The position numbers and the translations under genes are program-made. Below the pieces are notes generated by a model. The model saw only the letters and a list, made by a program, of their open reading frames with translations. It ran no database searches and had not been told where the DNA came from. DNA of 64,000 bases, from contig JAWNGF010000013.1 in NCBI GenBank assembly GCA_037039685.1, positions 1,075,001-1,139,000 on the forward strand. Reading direction: 5' to 3'. The DNA is from Ceratobasidium sp. AG-K. Lineage: Eukaryota > Basidiomycota > Agaricomycetes > Cantharellales > Ceratobasidiaceae. This document shows positions 44,522-57,263 of the stretch, in pieces; within the stretch, counting starts at the first letter, position 1; every line of letters begins with the position of its first letter.

Positions 44522-47500
44522 CTTAAACGGTGCGTATTCTGGACATATCGCCCGGACTCACTCTGCACCTCCAATATTGGATGCATTTCCGCGCCCCGAA
44601 GCTCGGCGGGCTCGGGCCATCCCAGGAGCTAAGCGGGAGGGTCAGAGAAACTACTGGGCGCTCGTGACCAACTTTAAACGCGGACGACACTCGACGGTTA
44701 AACCCTAGTACATCGTGAGATTAGTATTTATTGAATAAATGGACAACAGTGCCCAATTCAAAGCATAGTAGCTTGGAACCAAGCATGGTCATGCCTCAAG
44801 CCTGTGGGGGATATTGTTTCCAGTCAAACCAGCTCTGTATAAACATCCAAAGACTTGTCACACTTGTGGCTGTTAGTCAGCCATGTCATCATTAATTCTT
44901 GATTGGATGATCTACGGCCACTGTTTCGTTGCAAGTACTCAACAAGTCGAGAAAAACACCTTATCTTGCTCTCACCAGAACCCGGGTACATGTTCGGTTT
45001 GACAATCTCGTCTAAGTTCTTCAACCGGAATATGCTATGGGGGCGACAATGGGAAGCAGCTATGATGGGATAATGCATCCAACTTTTTGGGCGACCTGAG
45101 AGGCTCGCCTCTGCGTTTATTAGCTCTATCCGAGTATATTGGCTCTGATCAGCTAGTCGATACTTTTAGGGCCGCCAAACGATCATATAAAGGCCGAAGG
45201 CGCTCCATATAACTTTGAATGCACTACGGGGTACCACGTCGTGCACTGTTTGCGTCTAGACATGCCTTGGTTTGGTGGCCTTGCGGCGTGTGAGGCTGCT
45301 TTGATCTGGCGCACCGCAGTTGCTCTCGCCCAACAAATCATTGACAGCTCAGATCTCTGTTGAACTCAAAGTCCAAGGCGCTAATGTTACTCCTCGGTTG
45401 TACCTACGACGTTCGTCGACCGCCTCGCCCCTCTAACTCATTCCATCTAGTCTGGCGATACTCACTCCCGCCTATTTCATTAACGCGTGAGATTACCGGG
45501 CTCCTTAATACATTACCCAGATCTACAAGAAACCGCTCCACCAACAACGAGAAATCTCGTTTGGCTCGTGGGGTCTCGTAATGCGAGGGACAATCTCGGA
45601 CAATGGACCTATGTAAATACTTTTATAATATTTTGCATCCAGGCATGTATTTCACGAAGCAACTGCGGCAAGCCAAGTCGGCAAATACACATTCAACACC
45701 TCCGTAGGAAGTCCGTTGATGCAAACTACGCCGTGGAAACGGTGGCAAAGAGGTAATGAGTTTTGTCAGCAAAATCTCAATTGCTAAGTGGGCTCATGTA
45801 AATGCCATTTTGGGGCATTGTATAGGCGTGCATGTGCGATCATTAGTCCGACCGAAGCATGAATGGTGATCTGAGATGGGCTCTTGAAGGGCTTCCAGAT
45901 GACCAAGGAAAGATCGATGAGAAGAGATGGCCAGCTTCGAGAAAGACTTGAGGACTTGGTCTAGACAGCGGCTGGTCACCCCTGGGCTGATGGGTACGCG
46001 AAGCGAGCTCACGGCTCTGGCCAATTCTCTTGCTCCTGATCAGCGCGGATGCAGCGTGGAGGGGATCTGCCAAATTGCCCGATAATCATCTAGGCTTAAG
46101 CATATCCCACACCCAGATGCCCTGCGAGCTTCCCGCGCGGTTGAATCGAGACCGAGCTTGACTTGGTTATTTGGGAAACGATAGTCCACCGCAAAGCCAC
46201 GTGCCAAGGATCACCTGCAATCGCCTCCTCGAAGGCATACTCAGGGCGACTGCACATCATCAGGTCACCAGATATTTTCCCACCCAACTTCACCGACTCG
46301 TCTGGCGCTCTCCATCTGTTTCTCAAGCTTTTGGCAGAAGCTCCAATTGTCCACATAATTGATTAGCAATTAGCCCCCGACCTCGTTGACGTGGGCCTAA
46401 CCCATCGGCCCATCCGGGGCGACAAGCTCCAAAGTTCATCGGGATGGGGGTTGGTTTTATTTCTAGAAACGATAAAAATCGATCACCAGGTGCCAACTGT
46501 GAGTGGAGGTCGGTACGGGCAGCGAAGTGCTAGGCAGCGAGCGGTAGGGGGGTTGAGAGAGGGTGCTACATAAGGAAACGTATGGTTAATGCAGAATTGT
46601 GAACAGAAGAAGAATGGTATTAGAGGGGAGTGGTTATAGGATTGAGATTGGCAGCTTAATAAAGGCGTATCAGCAGCGTAACGGTACAACGGGCAATGAA
46701 GAGGCCATATATGCGATACTTAGCGCTAAAGTAATGAATCACTAGATAGGTTTGCTGAATTTGGAGTGTATCGTCTTCGAATAGGGCCCTCCGAGTACAT
46801 CGTCACCCGTCCGGGGTACGAGCACGGTTAGTCTGACATGAAAATAGAGGAATTATTGGGCTAGGGCTATTGCCGAATGTTTTACAGAGTCTCTGGGGCG
46901 TTTGTACATCCTAGCGAAGACGCTCGCTACCGTGAAGTCATTGCCAATAAGGCGCCCACTAGTTCTGACTGTGGGGAGGATGAGCAGGAAGAATATGGCA
47001 GAACGCTGCTGACCTACGTAGCTGCCACCAAGATCGAGAGAATATACTATAACAGTGCTCGTCTCACACCAGGATTGGGAATGAGGAACCAGTGCCTTCC
47101 GACCATCGGCGAGCTGATAATCAAAATGGAGATCATTACCGTCTGGCCGTAATCATTTACTCTTACCATATGGTTCTAGTTTATGGCGCTTATTTTGGCG
47201 GCATTGCCCGGTGAGAAGCTATTCGATGGTTATGACCGTATTCTCGCGTATTATTATTCTCAATTGAAATCCGTTGAACACCGCCAAAGCAATGAATTAG
47301 CGTCAACCAGGCTAGTGCTAAATCAGGTTTAGCGCATTTGTTGCGATAACTGAGCAGAAAAACATGTAATCAGGGAACGGCAAGTGCGGAACTCTTGATA
47401 TGACGATATTATGCTCCTCGATGCGTTAGTCAAACGATATAGCCGATATATACAGTATAGTCGGTGCGATACATGGCGCGTGTTGGCACCAGGAGGTTGT

Positions 47501-50500
47501 TAGCAGTGGTCGTCGCAGGGTATGCTTGCTTCGTCAACACGTGCGTCTTTTTAAGGTTATGAGGTTAATGTGCATTGAATACTCGTAGCAAATTAGAGTA
47601 CCTGTTTCGGTTCTATGTATTCGGTGAAGGAGGTGGAACATACGACCTCCCGGCATTAAATTGGGTGGCGCCCATCGTGTGGAATTCCGTTTACGTCACT
47701 ACTATCGTGGGATGGACACTGGCGCCTTTCCTGCCCCCAAGCTCTGGTTCCTGATTAGCCCTGCTCCCGTGAGCTCATAGACTCTTAGCCTGTTCAATAC
47801 TCGGAGACTACGTTTCCTTGTAAGTGGTATGTATTTCCGGGCAACCACCGTGCAAGTATTCAGGGGTTCGTGGGAGTTGCTGAGATCTCGTAACGAATTG
47901 GTAGGTAGGCTTTGCGTGCCATTGTCATCCCGATAAATCCATTGATGGTCAGGCTGATGGTCAGAAATTGTAACAATTCGAACTAGAATGGATGGACCGA
48001 AGAGCCGTTTCACACTAGTGTCCACGATAAGGTGAGCATACACCACTTCATTTGCACAGCAACTTGGAGCAATGTCGCGCTCCATTGTTGCTGCAATTTA
48101 CTCTGGTGAAACGAAAGCCAAATGCGTCGGAAACCCAGAGGAACTCAGCAGACAAAGCTTCACAAACCAACTGGGGGCTGGAAAATGGCACGACTGCTTA
48201 CTCCGCATGATTCCATCTAGCGCCGATACACACCGCTCCATGTCTGATTGTTATCATAATGCAAACTATAGCACGGCTACAATGGACAATATACCACTCG
48301 TTTTCCTCCCGAAGCTTTCAGGGTACAACCAACCACTGAACTTTCCGCCTGAGCATGAATGGCTGAACTGTCGGTAACAAGCTGATATAGTTTGTTTAGG
48401 CAACACAGTATTTATATTGAAATACTCTGCAACTAGGACACGTATCACACAACGTAAATACTAGCTTCACAGTTTCATAATGTGGAAGGATTGGAGTATA
48501 CGCACAGCCTGATAGATTCTTTGACTATGGAGCTGCTTGCAGTGCCTTGTTCACGTGCGCAAAGTCATGCGTGGTGTCAGAAAGAGCGATCAATCAGGTA
48601 CCAGTGATAATAGACATACTGGTAAGGTTGCATCGTGTTCGTGTGCTTGTGGTGGTTGGTGAGGGTGCGGTCGACGCGGATGGATGTGACATGGAGGCAA
48701 TTTCTCGGCTACTCTACAGGTTTTAAGGCGCAGGGTTGCCAAGGGATTGAGCAATCGCCTGATCCCGACAACTCTCATCCACTATCATAACGCATTAAAC
48801 CCATCATGAGCGCCCAGCATATCCATGTGGGTTCCGCCACAGCGCATACATCTCCCACCGTGACCAAAAATTCTTTGCGAGGCTTCTTCCCGTGCGTTTG
48901 CCCATTCAAATAGATACATTACGCTTAAGTCTAGTATCTTCTACAGCAGGAATGCAGCTGTCGTTCAATCAGAACCACCGCTTCCACATGATGGAGCTCG
49001 TAGGACTGAACAAGGTCATCTGGGATCTCCGCTTTTGCAAGCTCTTCGAGCCGTTCTCAGGGTTTAACGAGAAAACAGGAAGTAGACGTATGTGCGCCTT
49101 GGTATTCAAGTGCGGAGGCACAATGCAAATGGTTTTGCAACAGGATTCACCAAGAGTAGAACAACTTATGGTATTGATAATGGTATTATTGTAGTACGCT
49201 TTATATGTCACCCTATATATGTTGACTCCTGGTATGATGTCGTATTGTTTAGGCAAGACTTCTATTAATAAATGCTACGATTTGAGATCTATTTTATGTT
49301 TTTGTAGTTGTGGGTTGTGTGATGACATTGAGTGAGGAATTATGCGATTATCATCAACAGGCTGCCTATCCGTGGATTTAATACTACAGGTGCCTCATGA
49401 GTACATTTCGGACAGTTGAAATTCCATTCCCTCCCCAGCTGGTCAATAGGTTAATTTACGCGCAGATCCATGGTTTCGCGGCTACCATGAGGCGCATCGT
49501 CCTTAAGCTTGCGCTTGTATGAGGCTACACGATTATATTTCGTAACATCCCACTTGGACAGCCGGTGATCATCGTTTTCTGTGGGGATGACTGCCAGGAG
49601 TGACGCCGAGACGCCGCTATTCTGATCATTTGCGTTGCTCAGACCAGTTTAACTTTGCTTGGGGGTGTTCTGGTGTGCATTACCCTTCCCATATGCCAGG
49701 CATTCAATGCAATATTTTGGCTCTTCAAGCTAAACATTGCACGCCCTCCGTCGCTAACTAAACTTGATCAACTCGAACGCGATATTTACCTACTAGACTC
49801 AGCTACCTGGATGGCTTTCTTGCTTGTCACATGTGGGGGAATTAACGCGCTTTAGAGCTCGTGTTCATGGGACGTCTGTCTGATGGACTCCATCTCGTAG
49901 CGTATTACTAACACGACGTCGCTTGCTGTACCGAAGGAGCTACCCATTATCCTTGACTTCTGTGAAGCCACCAATTTAGGGATGTCATAGTTGCTTGCTA
50001 GACTTGGCCGCCTGGCCGGCATGGTTGAACACCCAACGAAATGTGTTCTAGCTACTGCGTTGTCCAACCCTTGTACACAGACGCTTCCCTCCTGCCCTGT
50101 CTTCGATTCGCCCACAGCATCTATGTAACAACGGTAGCTCACCTGTCCCAGTTCGGCGTTTTTGCACCGTGTATCATAGGTGTCAGCCAAATCTCTTATT
50201 TATGTATGGTGGACAGGCGGTCTAACGATTTGGACAAGGCCGGAAAATATGCGGGAAGCTTGTTTATATCACCAGAGAAGGTTTAATGGCGCGGTCTAAG
50301 TAGCATGCCGTCGGTACCGTCTGAATCGAGCTCCAGACTCCAGTCGGTACGTGCAACTTGAATCCTAGGCGGGAAAAAGGACAAGGGAGTGCCGAGCTCA
50401 CTTGCTCGTGGTATGCTCATAGCATGCGATATTGAAGTCGTTTGACAGGCCAGACCATACCTGCATATATGCCAGGCTAGAGAACCTCACTCTACACATA

Positions 50501-53500
50501 ACACAGACTGGACACCAAGGGCCATCTCTGGATCCGACAACAATCATATGGCAATAATTAAACGGCGTTTGTGCTGTAGGTAAGGCGCATTGCAGTTTTC
50601 GGTCGATAATCGCCGCACCACAAAGGTCCTACAATTCCTCCACCCGCACTTGGGTCACCCAAGTTATTATTTGCATCTACCCAGCAGCTGTGATCTATTG
50701 CAAAATTCTAATACTTTTCGTGCCGTAGCCGGACGCTCAATTCCTCTCGAAGGTAACCAAAACAGACAGGAGTTTGGGCACTAGTCTGACTATGAAAAAC
50801 TCGTCGCGCTGATTATTCCCCGTTTAAGTGTGAGGTAAAGGAAACCAGGAGGGTGTGGCTAGAGAGGCTACCTGTGTGAGAAGTGCGCGTGCACAATGTG
50901 GCGTCGTAGAAACGGGAGGGCGTGGAGCCCGGGTAACGGAAACTATTACTGTGGGGTTCAGAGTGAGTAGGGGGCGTGAAGAAAAGAGTGGAACAGTCGA
51001 AACAAGGGCAGACAGGAGATGTGCGCTGCAAAGGCACATACGTGACTAACCGGGTTGAAGGAATACGATTGTGGAACAGTTCGTTGATATTAAACTTTTT
51101 TGTTGGATCTATGTTCGCGATGTCGACAGGTTATCTGAGGCCCCGAGGCTAGTAAAAACCGGTTTGAATTCTGTAGAACGACGTATTGCAGTGCATCGAC
51201 ACAAGGGTCAACTCGAATCGGTCAGTTCGCTGAACGAGGAAACCTCGGCACGTCTTGGACGGTTACGCTTGCAGCTGGGAGATAAGTCACCGACAAGGTG
51301 ATAATAAGTTCCGAGAAGGAATCCCAGGTGGTCAACTGGGGAGCCTAGGTTGTGGTTACTCAAGGATAGACGATAAAATCGCTATGTTCAGCACCCATTC
51401 CCGTATAGTAACAAGATTCTCAATAAGACGTTGATGCATTCCGAACAGCAGCGGGTAAACGCTCGAAATAAAGATTGGTGCCAGTTGGAAAGTAGTCCAT
51501 TTGGTTTTGCGGGTTCTCGGCTTGAATAACCGCTGGTCGGAGTAGAGTAGAACCTTCTATGTTTGTTGGATATTCTCTTGGTCGCTTTTCTTACCCATCA
51601 TTTTGCTCGATGTATGTTTTTTAGAAGAGGTAAGCTGGGGTGAGTCGAAACAGTAGATAGAATATATCTGGGATCTTTGTTATATAATGATCAACCATTC
51701 CAAAGCACTTGGTCGGGTTCGCCGTGAATGCAAGCTGCTTGGGTTCTGTAAAGAAACCACGTCCTCGTTAGTACATTATGGCAACGTGTTGTCACCTAGC
51801 GGGTTCTCGAGACAAGAAGTTAGTGAACAGGCGGCGGCAAGAAGCATTCTCACCGATGCGTTTTGTTGGACGAAGAGGGCTCTTACGCGTTCGGCACCCA
51901 GGGCAGATGATTAACTGGTTTCAACGGTCGCGCTAGGTGAAGAAAGAGAATCATACAATCCCCTCCCCGGATTAATCTAACCGCGTGTCCATAGCATGGC
52001 TCCAAATTAGCGCTCGGCGAGGATGACTCATCCTGGGTTTCTCAGCCTCTCCATAAGGGAAATTGCCGAATCATAAAGCTATGGACTCTATTTCCGGGAA
52101 ACGAACTCTCCCTCGGTTCAGATTCACCCAGATGGGACCTACCATTTTTGAATAGCAACTGGCGTCGGACCGTTGGCTTCAGAAGTTAGAAGATTCTGCG
52201 ACGAATGTTCGGGACGATGGCCCGCGCCGCCCGCCCTTCCGATCTGTTTGATACTGTTTACTCCGGCAGCCCATCCTTCAAGCCAAGGTAGAACAGAAAA
52301 TAAGGTTGTGGGGCGAGGCAAGCATGGGTTTCAAGCCCTACTGGCATCCTGCACCCGGCACGATCCACCTAGTGGTGCTTGGTTTAATCTGAGACCGCAA
52401 CAATGATCTACATGAAGCGTATTATATCTATAATGCTAAGCATAAACAGACACCGCCCGGCACGCGGCGAGGCTCAATGAACTCCTAATGTATCACATGC
52501 TATTGTACGACACGCTCGCATTTCATCCCTTTGGCGTGATCACCCATGCCACTCACACCAGGTACATCATCTTTCTATGTGGGGATGTCACGGGTAAACA
52601 TGAGCCGATAATTACCAAATATATCACACCCATGGTAAATTTGATATGCGAAACGAGCACAACTTGATCCGACAAGCAAGACAAATTAAAGTGATCTCAT
52701 CAAGTTGAGTCACGTGCCCCTCGTGGTGCTCAAACGTTTGGCGCAGCCGATAGGGGGCAACCACTTGATCAGGGGGCCCTATTGTCATTAGAGCTGTATG
52801 TCGTGTTTTGGATGAATGTACCGCAGCAGGGGTAGGTGGGGCGGGGTGGGGCACAAATGAGCAATATGTAAGGCAGGTAACATTCGTTTACTTGGCGGTG
52901 TAGCGCCGTGGTTCTCGCAACTTCAACTGTACGCACACGTGCGAATACCCTGTATGCTTTGTACGTCGATCCAGGTCGGTTCTTCAAATACTTGGTCAGT
53001 ATAACGTGGTTTATGGCCCAGTGTGGCCCTACAGCTCACTAACGTGTGTGAACTAATCCCATCGTTGCTCCGGCATTGCATGCCAAATGTTTATACGTTG
53101 CGAAAACCAAGAAACTCCCGCCTAACGCATGGTGATGTTTCGTGCCAATTTATAGTATATAACGGCTGGGGACCAGGCGAAGTGGGCATGTCTCCTCAAG
53201 CACTGCCAACCTTGCAAGTTACAATCGTCATGAACGCCGTGCAACCCCACATATACCTCTTGGCGCAGCATATACCTCCCAACGGCGATCCGCGGCTCCA
53301 AAGAAATCCCTTTCCGTAGGTTACTAGTGACTGGGTACCTTTCAGTTGCTGAGATCGCTTCCTTTTCGCAGTCGAAATGCGCCGGTTGTTCAGGTGGGGC
53401 GTCCGCATGAGGCACATGGAGCCCCCGGAAACGGGCAACTCATCGCACGTTCACCTTTGTTGAAATCTCTTCGAGGCACCACTAGAGTCCAACATGCAGA

Positions 53501-56500
53501 CGCTACCCCAGAGATGGGCCCTTAATTACGCGTATTGTTAGGCGGTAAACGAACTGCATGATCCAATGTTGAATTTCCAAAAGAGGGCGTCTTACGCTAA
53601 ACCTGGTGATGATATATGCTTATTTTATGTTACCGTGTATGGTGCGACCTCATATTCTGGCCTGGGTTGCCTAATTTCGTTCAGGTCGGATCGGTTTGCT
53701 ATGCTAAGTTCCAGACTTGGTCTTCTCTATGTTTATCTCTTTAGAACGGTTAATATAAAATAGAGGTTACAAACGGATTGATAAAACTAGGATGTGAGAT
53801 ACGTAAGATACGTAAGACACCATTTTCTCTGCTTCCGAAATCTCAGCCAGGCAACACACGCTACAATGCAGGATCGTTCAAGCCACGCGAGCATAGCTGG
53901 GCTCCTGTTGTCAAGCGAACGTTTCACGAGGGCGATCGAACAGTAATCATGCAGTAGATCTCCATTTGTAGTCAACTGTCGTTCAATTGCCATAAAACTT
54001 TTCGTCCAATCACCATTCAAGAATATCCACGAAACGCCCCCCCCCCCCCAATTTAATTAAGTTTCCCCAGCAGTACTAGCCCGTTGACACGACAGAATCC
54101 TATAACTACACCTTTCAACTTCTTACTAAATAAGCTACGCTATTATGGACTAATAATGACACCAGTGCCGTTGCCCTCTTGAACAAACGAGTCCCATGAC
54201 CCCGCACGAGGTAGACGAGAGACTTCGAATGCTCTAGGCCTTGTGTTGGCTCGATCGAATGCTGGTACTTCAGCCAATCATCCAGATTCGATATCGACGC
54301 GTGTGTTCGATGCTGCCCTCCCAGCGCTACTATCTTTTGTCTTTAGTCTCAGCAAGTACTTATACCACCAGAAGCCAACATGAATTAGACCCTAAGTCGA
54401 TAACGAAGATCCAGCTTGTCGAATTCGCCATGGTTGGCGCATTCGCGTTGTAAGTCACCAATTTAGGTACGTTCCAATTTGGTTTAGGTCGATGATTTCA
54501 TTTCATTGCTGGGATACAATACCAAGCAGCCGGTACCGCCTCCGGGATCGAGATGGGACGGTGGGTGCAAGTTCCCGAATTAATCGGGTATATCCCAGTT
54601 CCTCGGCCGTCTGACCCTTCTGTTGGAACCTTGTAGCACCGTGATACCACCCAAACTGGCTACTGGGCCCATCGTATACGCTATCCCCCAGATTGGTTGA
54701 CTCGTAGAACATTCTTTCAGCTCTCAAACATAATCATTACTTGTTCCATGGTCTGTTCTTTGAACAGCAAACCTGAATGCTGTGGACTTCTACCATAATA
54801 ATGCACTATGTATGCGCGAGTGTCAGGTCGGAGATGAATTTCTGTTCTGGAGTTTGACGGGACATGAAACTCATCCTTTACTTGGAGCATTGTTTCGTAG
54901 GGTCTCGCTGGCTGTGGTTTAAGCCCCATCTACACCCTACAATAAGTTCTCCGATACATTGCTTCCGGTATTCCACGTTTTAACGAGGTGAATATTGCCA
55001 TGATCGCTTCTTGACTGTCCGTCCATTCCTGGATGGGCTAAGGTCAACATCCATCAGCGAAGGAGTCCACGACTTGAGTATGGTAACCAGAGAGATCCTA
55101 CGAAACGGGGAAATTTGCTGAGGCGAGTAACTCTTAGAATAGATTTCAGGCCGAGAACAGATAGCCAAATCTTGGTGCAAGTCACCTTCGGGAAGGTTTA
55201 GATCTGTGGAATTTCTGCTCTATTGGGACATGATATATGTAGACGGGCATTCTGGTTGTTATAAGTTTCCCAGTCGGGAAACACGAATCGGTATTTTAAT
55301 GCTTCATTCTACTAATTATTACTGGCTTGCGCCAACGCTTTGGTTTGAATAGTGTGGGGCTTATTCGCGCTCTTAAGCACATACATATGGGGAATCGGGA
55401 GGAACATTTGGGTCTCGGAATAGTCGGAAGCGACTTTAAAATCCATCACTCGGCTAGTCACGACCAACGACTCCCTCTACACCAACTAGTCACAAATGGC
55501 GCGATCGCCAATGAATCTAGTAACCTGACTGCCGTAAAGTGCTGGGGCTCGAAGAGCTGCAGCTCATAATAGACGCCGTTCGCTAACCCGCTGCCCTGAA
55601 CGTGAACGTGAAAGATAGTCAAGCAGCTTAAGCGCTACACGGCAAAGAGCCGTCGGAGCAACGCCTTAGTAAACACCTATCTGTATTAACCTACCCAAGC
55701 TTAAACTTACTAATTGCAATACCATCCGCGGGACCGCTCTCCTTAAACAAGGGGTCGGGTCGGTTAGAGCCTCTGTTTGTATAGCCCCGAGAACGGAACG
55801 ACCGGCAGCGACAACCCCCTTCCCGTACACGTTGTTGTAATGTGGCTCCCGCTGCAGTTTAAGCTTTGAGTTCCCGGTGTCGAACTAAAGCCCTACCAGC
55901 AGGTGGCACGCTGCACCATCGCATCCAGCTCTAAACACGCTAAGTAGTGTTATCTCGCATAGGGGTCGGCTGCAGCTAACTCCAGCAAAATTTAGCCAAT
56001 CGTCGGCGCTGGAAGCACTTACAATCGAGCCCCCACCCCATATGGTAATATAGATCAGTGAGATAACAATTAGTGCTCATTTGAGCTCGATCCTCAAGAA
56101 CTGACGATAGACACCAACGTGTTGGCTCGGGCCTCCCCGGACTTCGTCCATGGATTGCTCCCAAGGTAATGGCTAGCACAATGCTTACGATAGCAGTGGA
56201 TTAAATCCAATAGTAATTTCCCGATCAGTGCATGGGAAAAGAATTTTGTAGCCTGCTTCCGCTGGCGGTGCCGATCCATTAATAAGTGCGCGCGCTTAAC
56301 AACGTGGGCGTATACGAAACAAGTAATACTTACTGGAAAGGGGCTTCAGCGTCGGCTCCAAAGCATGAACATAAGGTTTACTCGTGCCTTATCGACGAAA
56401 CTACGTCGTTGGGTGAAACATGTGCTCGACCGACGCAAGGCGGAGTTATTCAGAGCCATGTATCAAACAACCCACCTACCATGTGCTTCGGTGATGTGCG

Positions 56501-56800
56501 CGACCTTTTCCCCTTCCGCAACTACATACTCTGTAAGTATATACACGATGTATGCGGGGCTTTTGGAGCAGTATCTGAACTCAAGGTGTATGCGTGGGGC
56601 ATGGACCTGAACCACAGCGTCCGGGCGTTGGGATGGGCTAAATTTTTACCATAATATGTGCGGCGCAGTACACTAGCGTCGAAAGTCATTCGCTATGATC
56701 ATACTGACCGTAAGGAGCCGAAAAGCCCCTATTTTTCAAGCTTCTAGGATAGCGCCGGGTCCGGGACAATGCAAAGTGCCATGCGCTTTTGTATGTTCAG
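44522..56800. other. Gene desert, about 12 kb
   Basis: On both strands the frames are short (mostly under 130 codons), interrupted, and without motifs. I found no LTRs, transposase or reverse-transcriptase motifs, tRNA or rRNA by eye. Weak signals include a TATA-like CATATAAAGG at about 45186 upstream of a 34-codon ATG frame, and an 87-codon minus-strand frame at 46096-46356. A 13-C run lies at 54037-54049. The stretch may be eroded transposon sequence. Confidence 0.4.
54037..54049. repeat. Poly-C run (13 C)
   Basis: Uninterrupted homopolymer in the gene desert; its length may be unreliable in the assembly. Confidence 0.7.
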
Positions 56801-56867
56801 CCATTTATATATTCACTTGTTCATGGGACTTCCTCCCAATTTACCCGCCACATACCCTTGAACAGTT

Positions 56868-57263
56868 ATGAGCAACCCTCATCCGAGTCAGCCCCAACCT
56901 CAGGTTCCACAGCCAGCTCAGAACGAGCAGCCGAATGTGATACTGGGAGGAAACAACCCACAGTGCGTCAACCATAGTTCGCGACTGACCGAGTTACTAA
57001 CGCATATCCCACAGTACGGACGGTGCAGCTCATCCTGGACCTGGGCAGCAGGTGAACAGAGGCACGACATTGCTCAATTCCCTCCGTGGTTTGGGCTCGG
57101 TCGGTCGGCAAGAATGATGTGGCGTCAACATCGACGAATCAAGGTGTGTTTTACTGATCGATGAGACCAGCTGTAACGCCACAACCGCTGACAATGCCAG
57201 TTAGCGGACTTGACGAGGATCTGGCTCTCACATGCTCTGAAGGCCTCGTCATCATTTCACAGT
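56868..57263 (+). pseudogene. Gene 5' fragment encoding a Pro/Gln-rich protein, frame-disrupted
   Basis: The ATG at 56868 opens MSNPHPSQPQPQVPQPAQNE, followed by a convincing intron: GTGCGT donor at about 56963, ACTAAC branch point, CACAG acceptor at 57014. The next exon reads TDGAAHPGPGQQVNRGTTLL and NSLRGLGSVG. Then an extra TCGG unit in a (TCGG)3 run near 57097-57108 shifts the frame; removing one unit joins KNDVASTSTNQ. A second GT-AG intron leads to VSGLDEDLALTCSEGLVIIS with stop TGA at 57261-57263. I do not recognise the family. It is either the remnant of a longer gene or a small gene with a tetranucleotide expansion. A TATATA lies about 60 bp upstream. Confidence 0.45.

Noticed and set aside
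45263..45364. 34-codon ATG frame about 75 bp after a TATA-like CATATAAAGG
   Set aside because: Too short to support without transcript data, and an overlapping frame is just as plausible.
46096..46356. 87-codon minus-strand ATG frame in the gene desert
   Set aside because: Protein-like composition but no motif, no promoter and no splice continuation; within chance expectation for the length searched.
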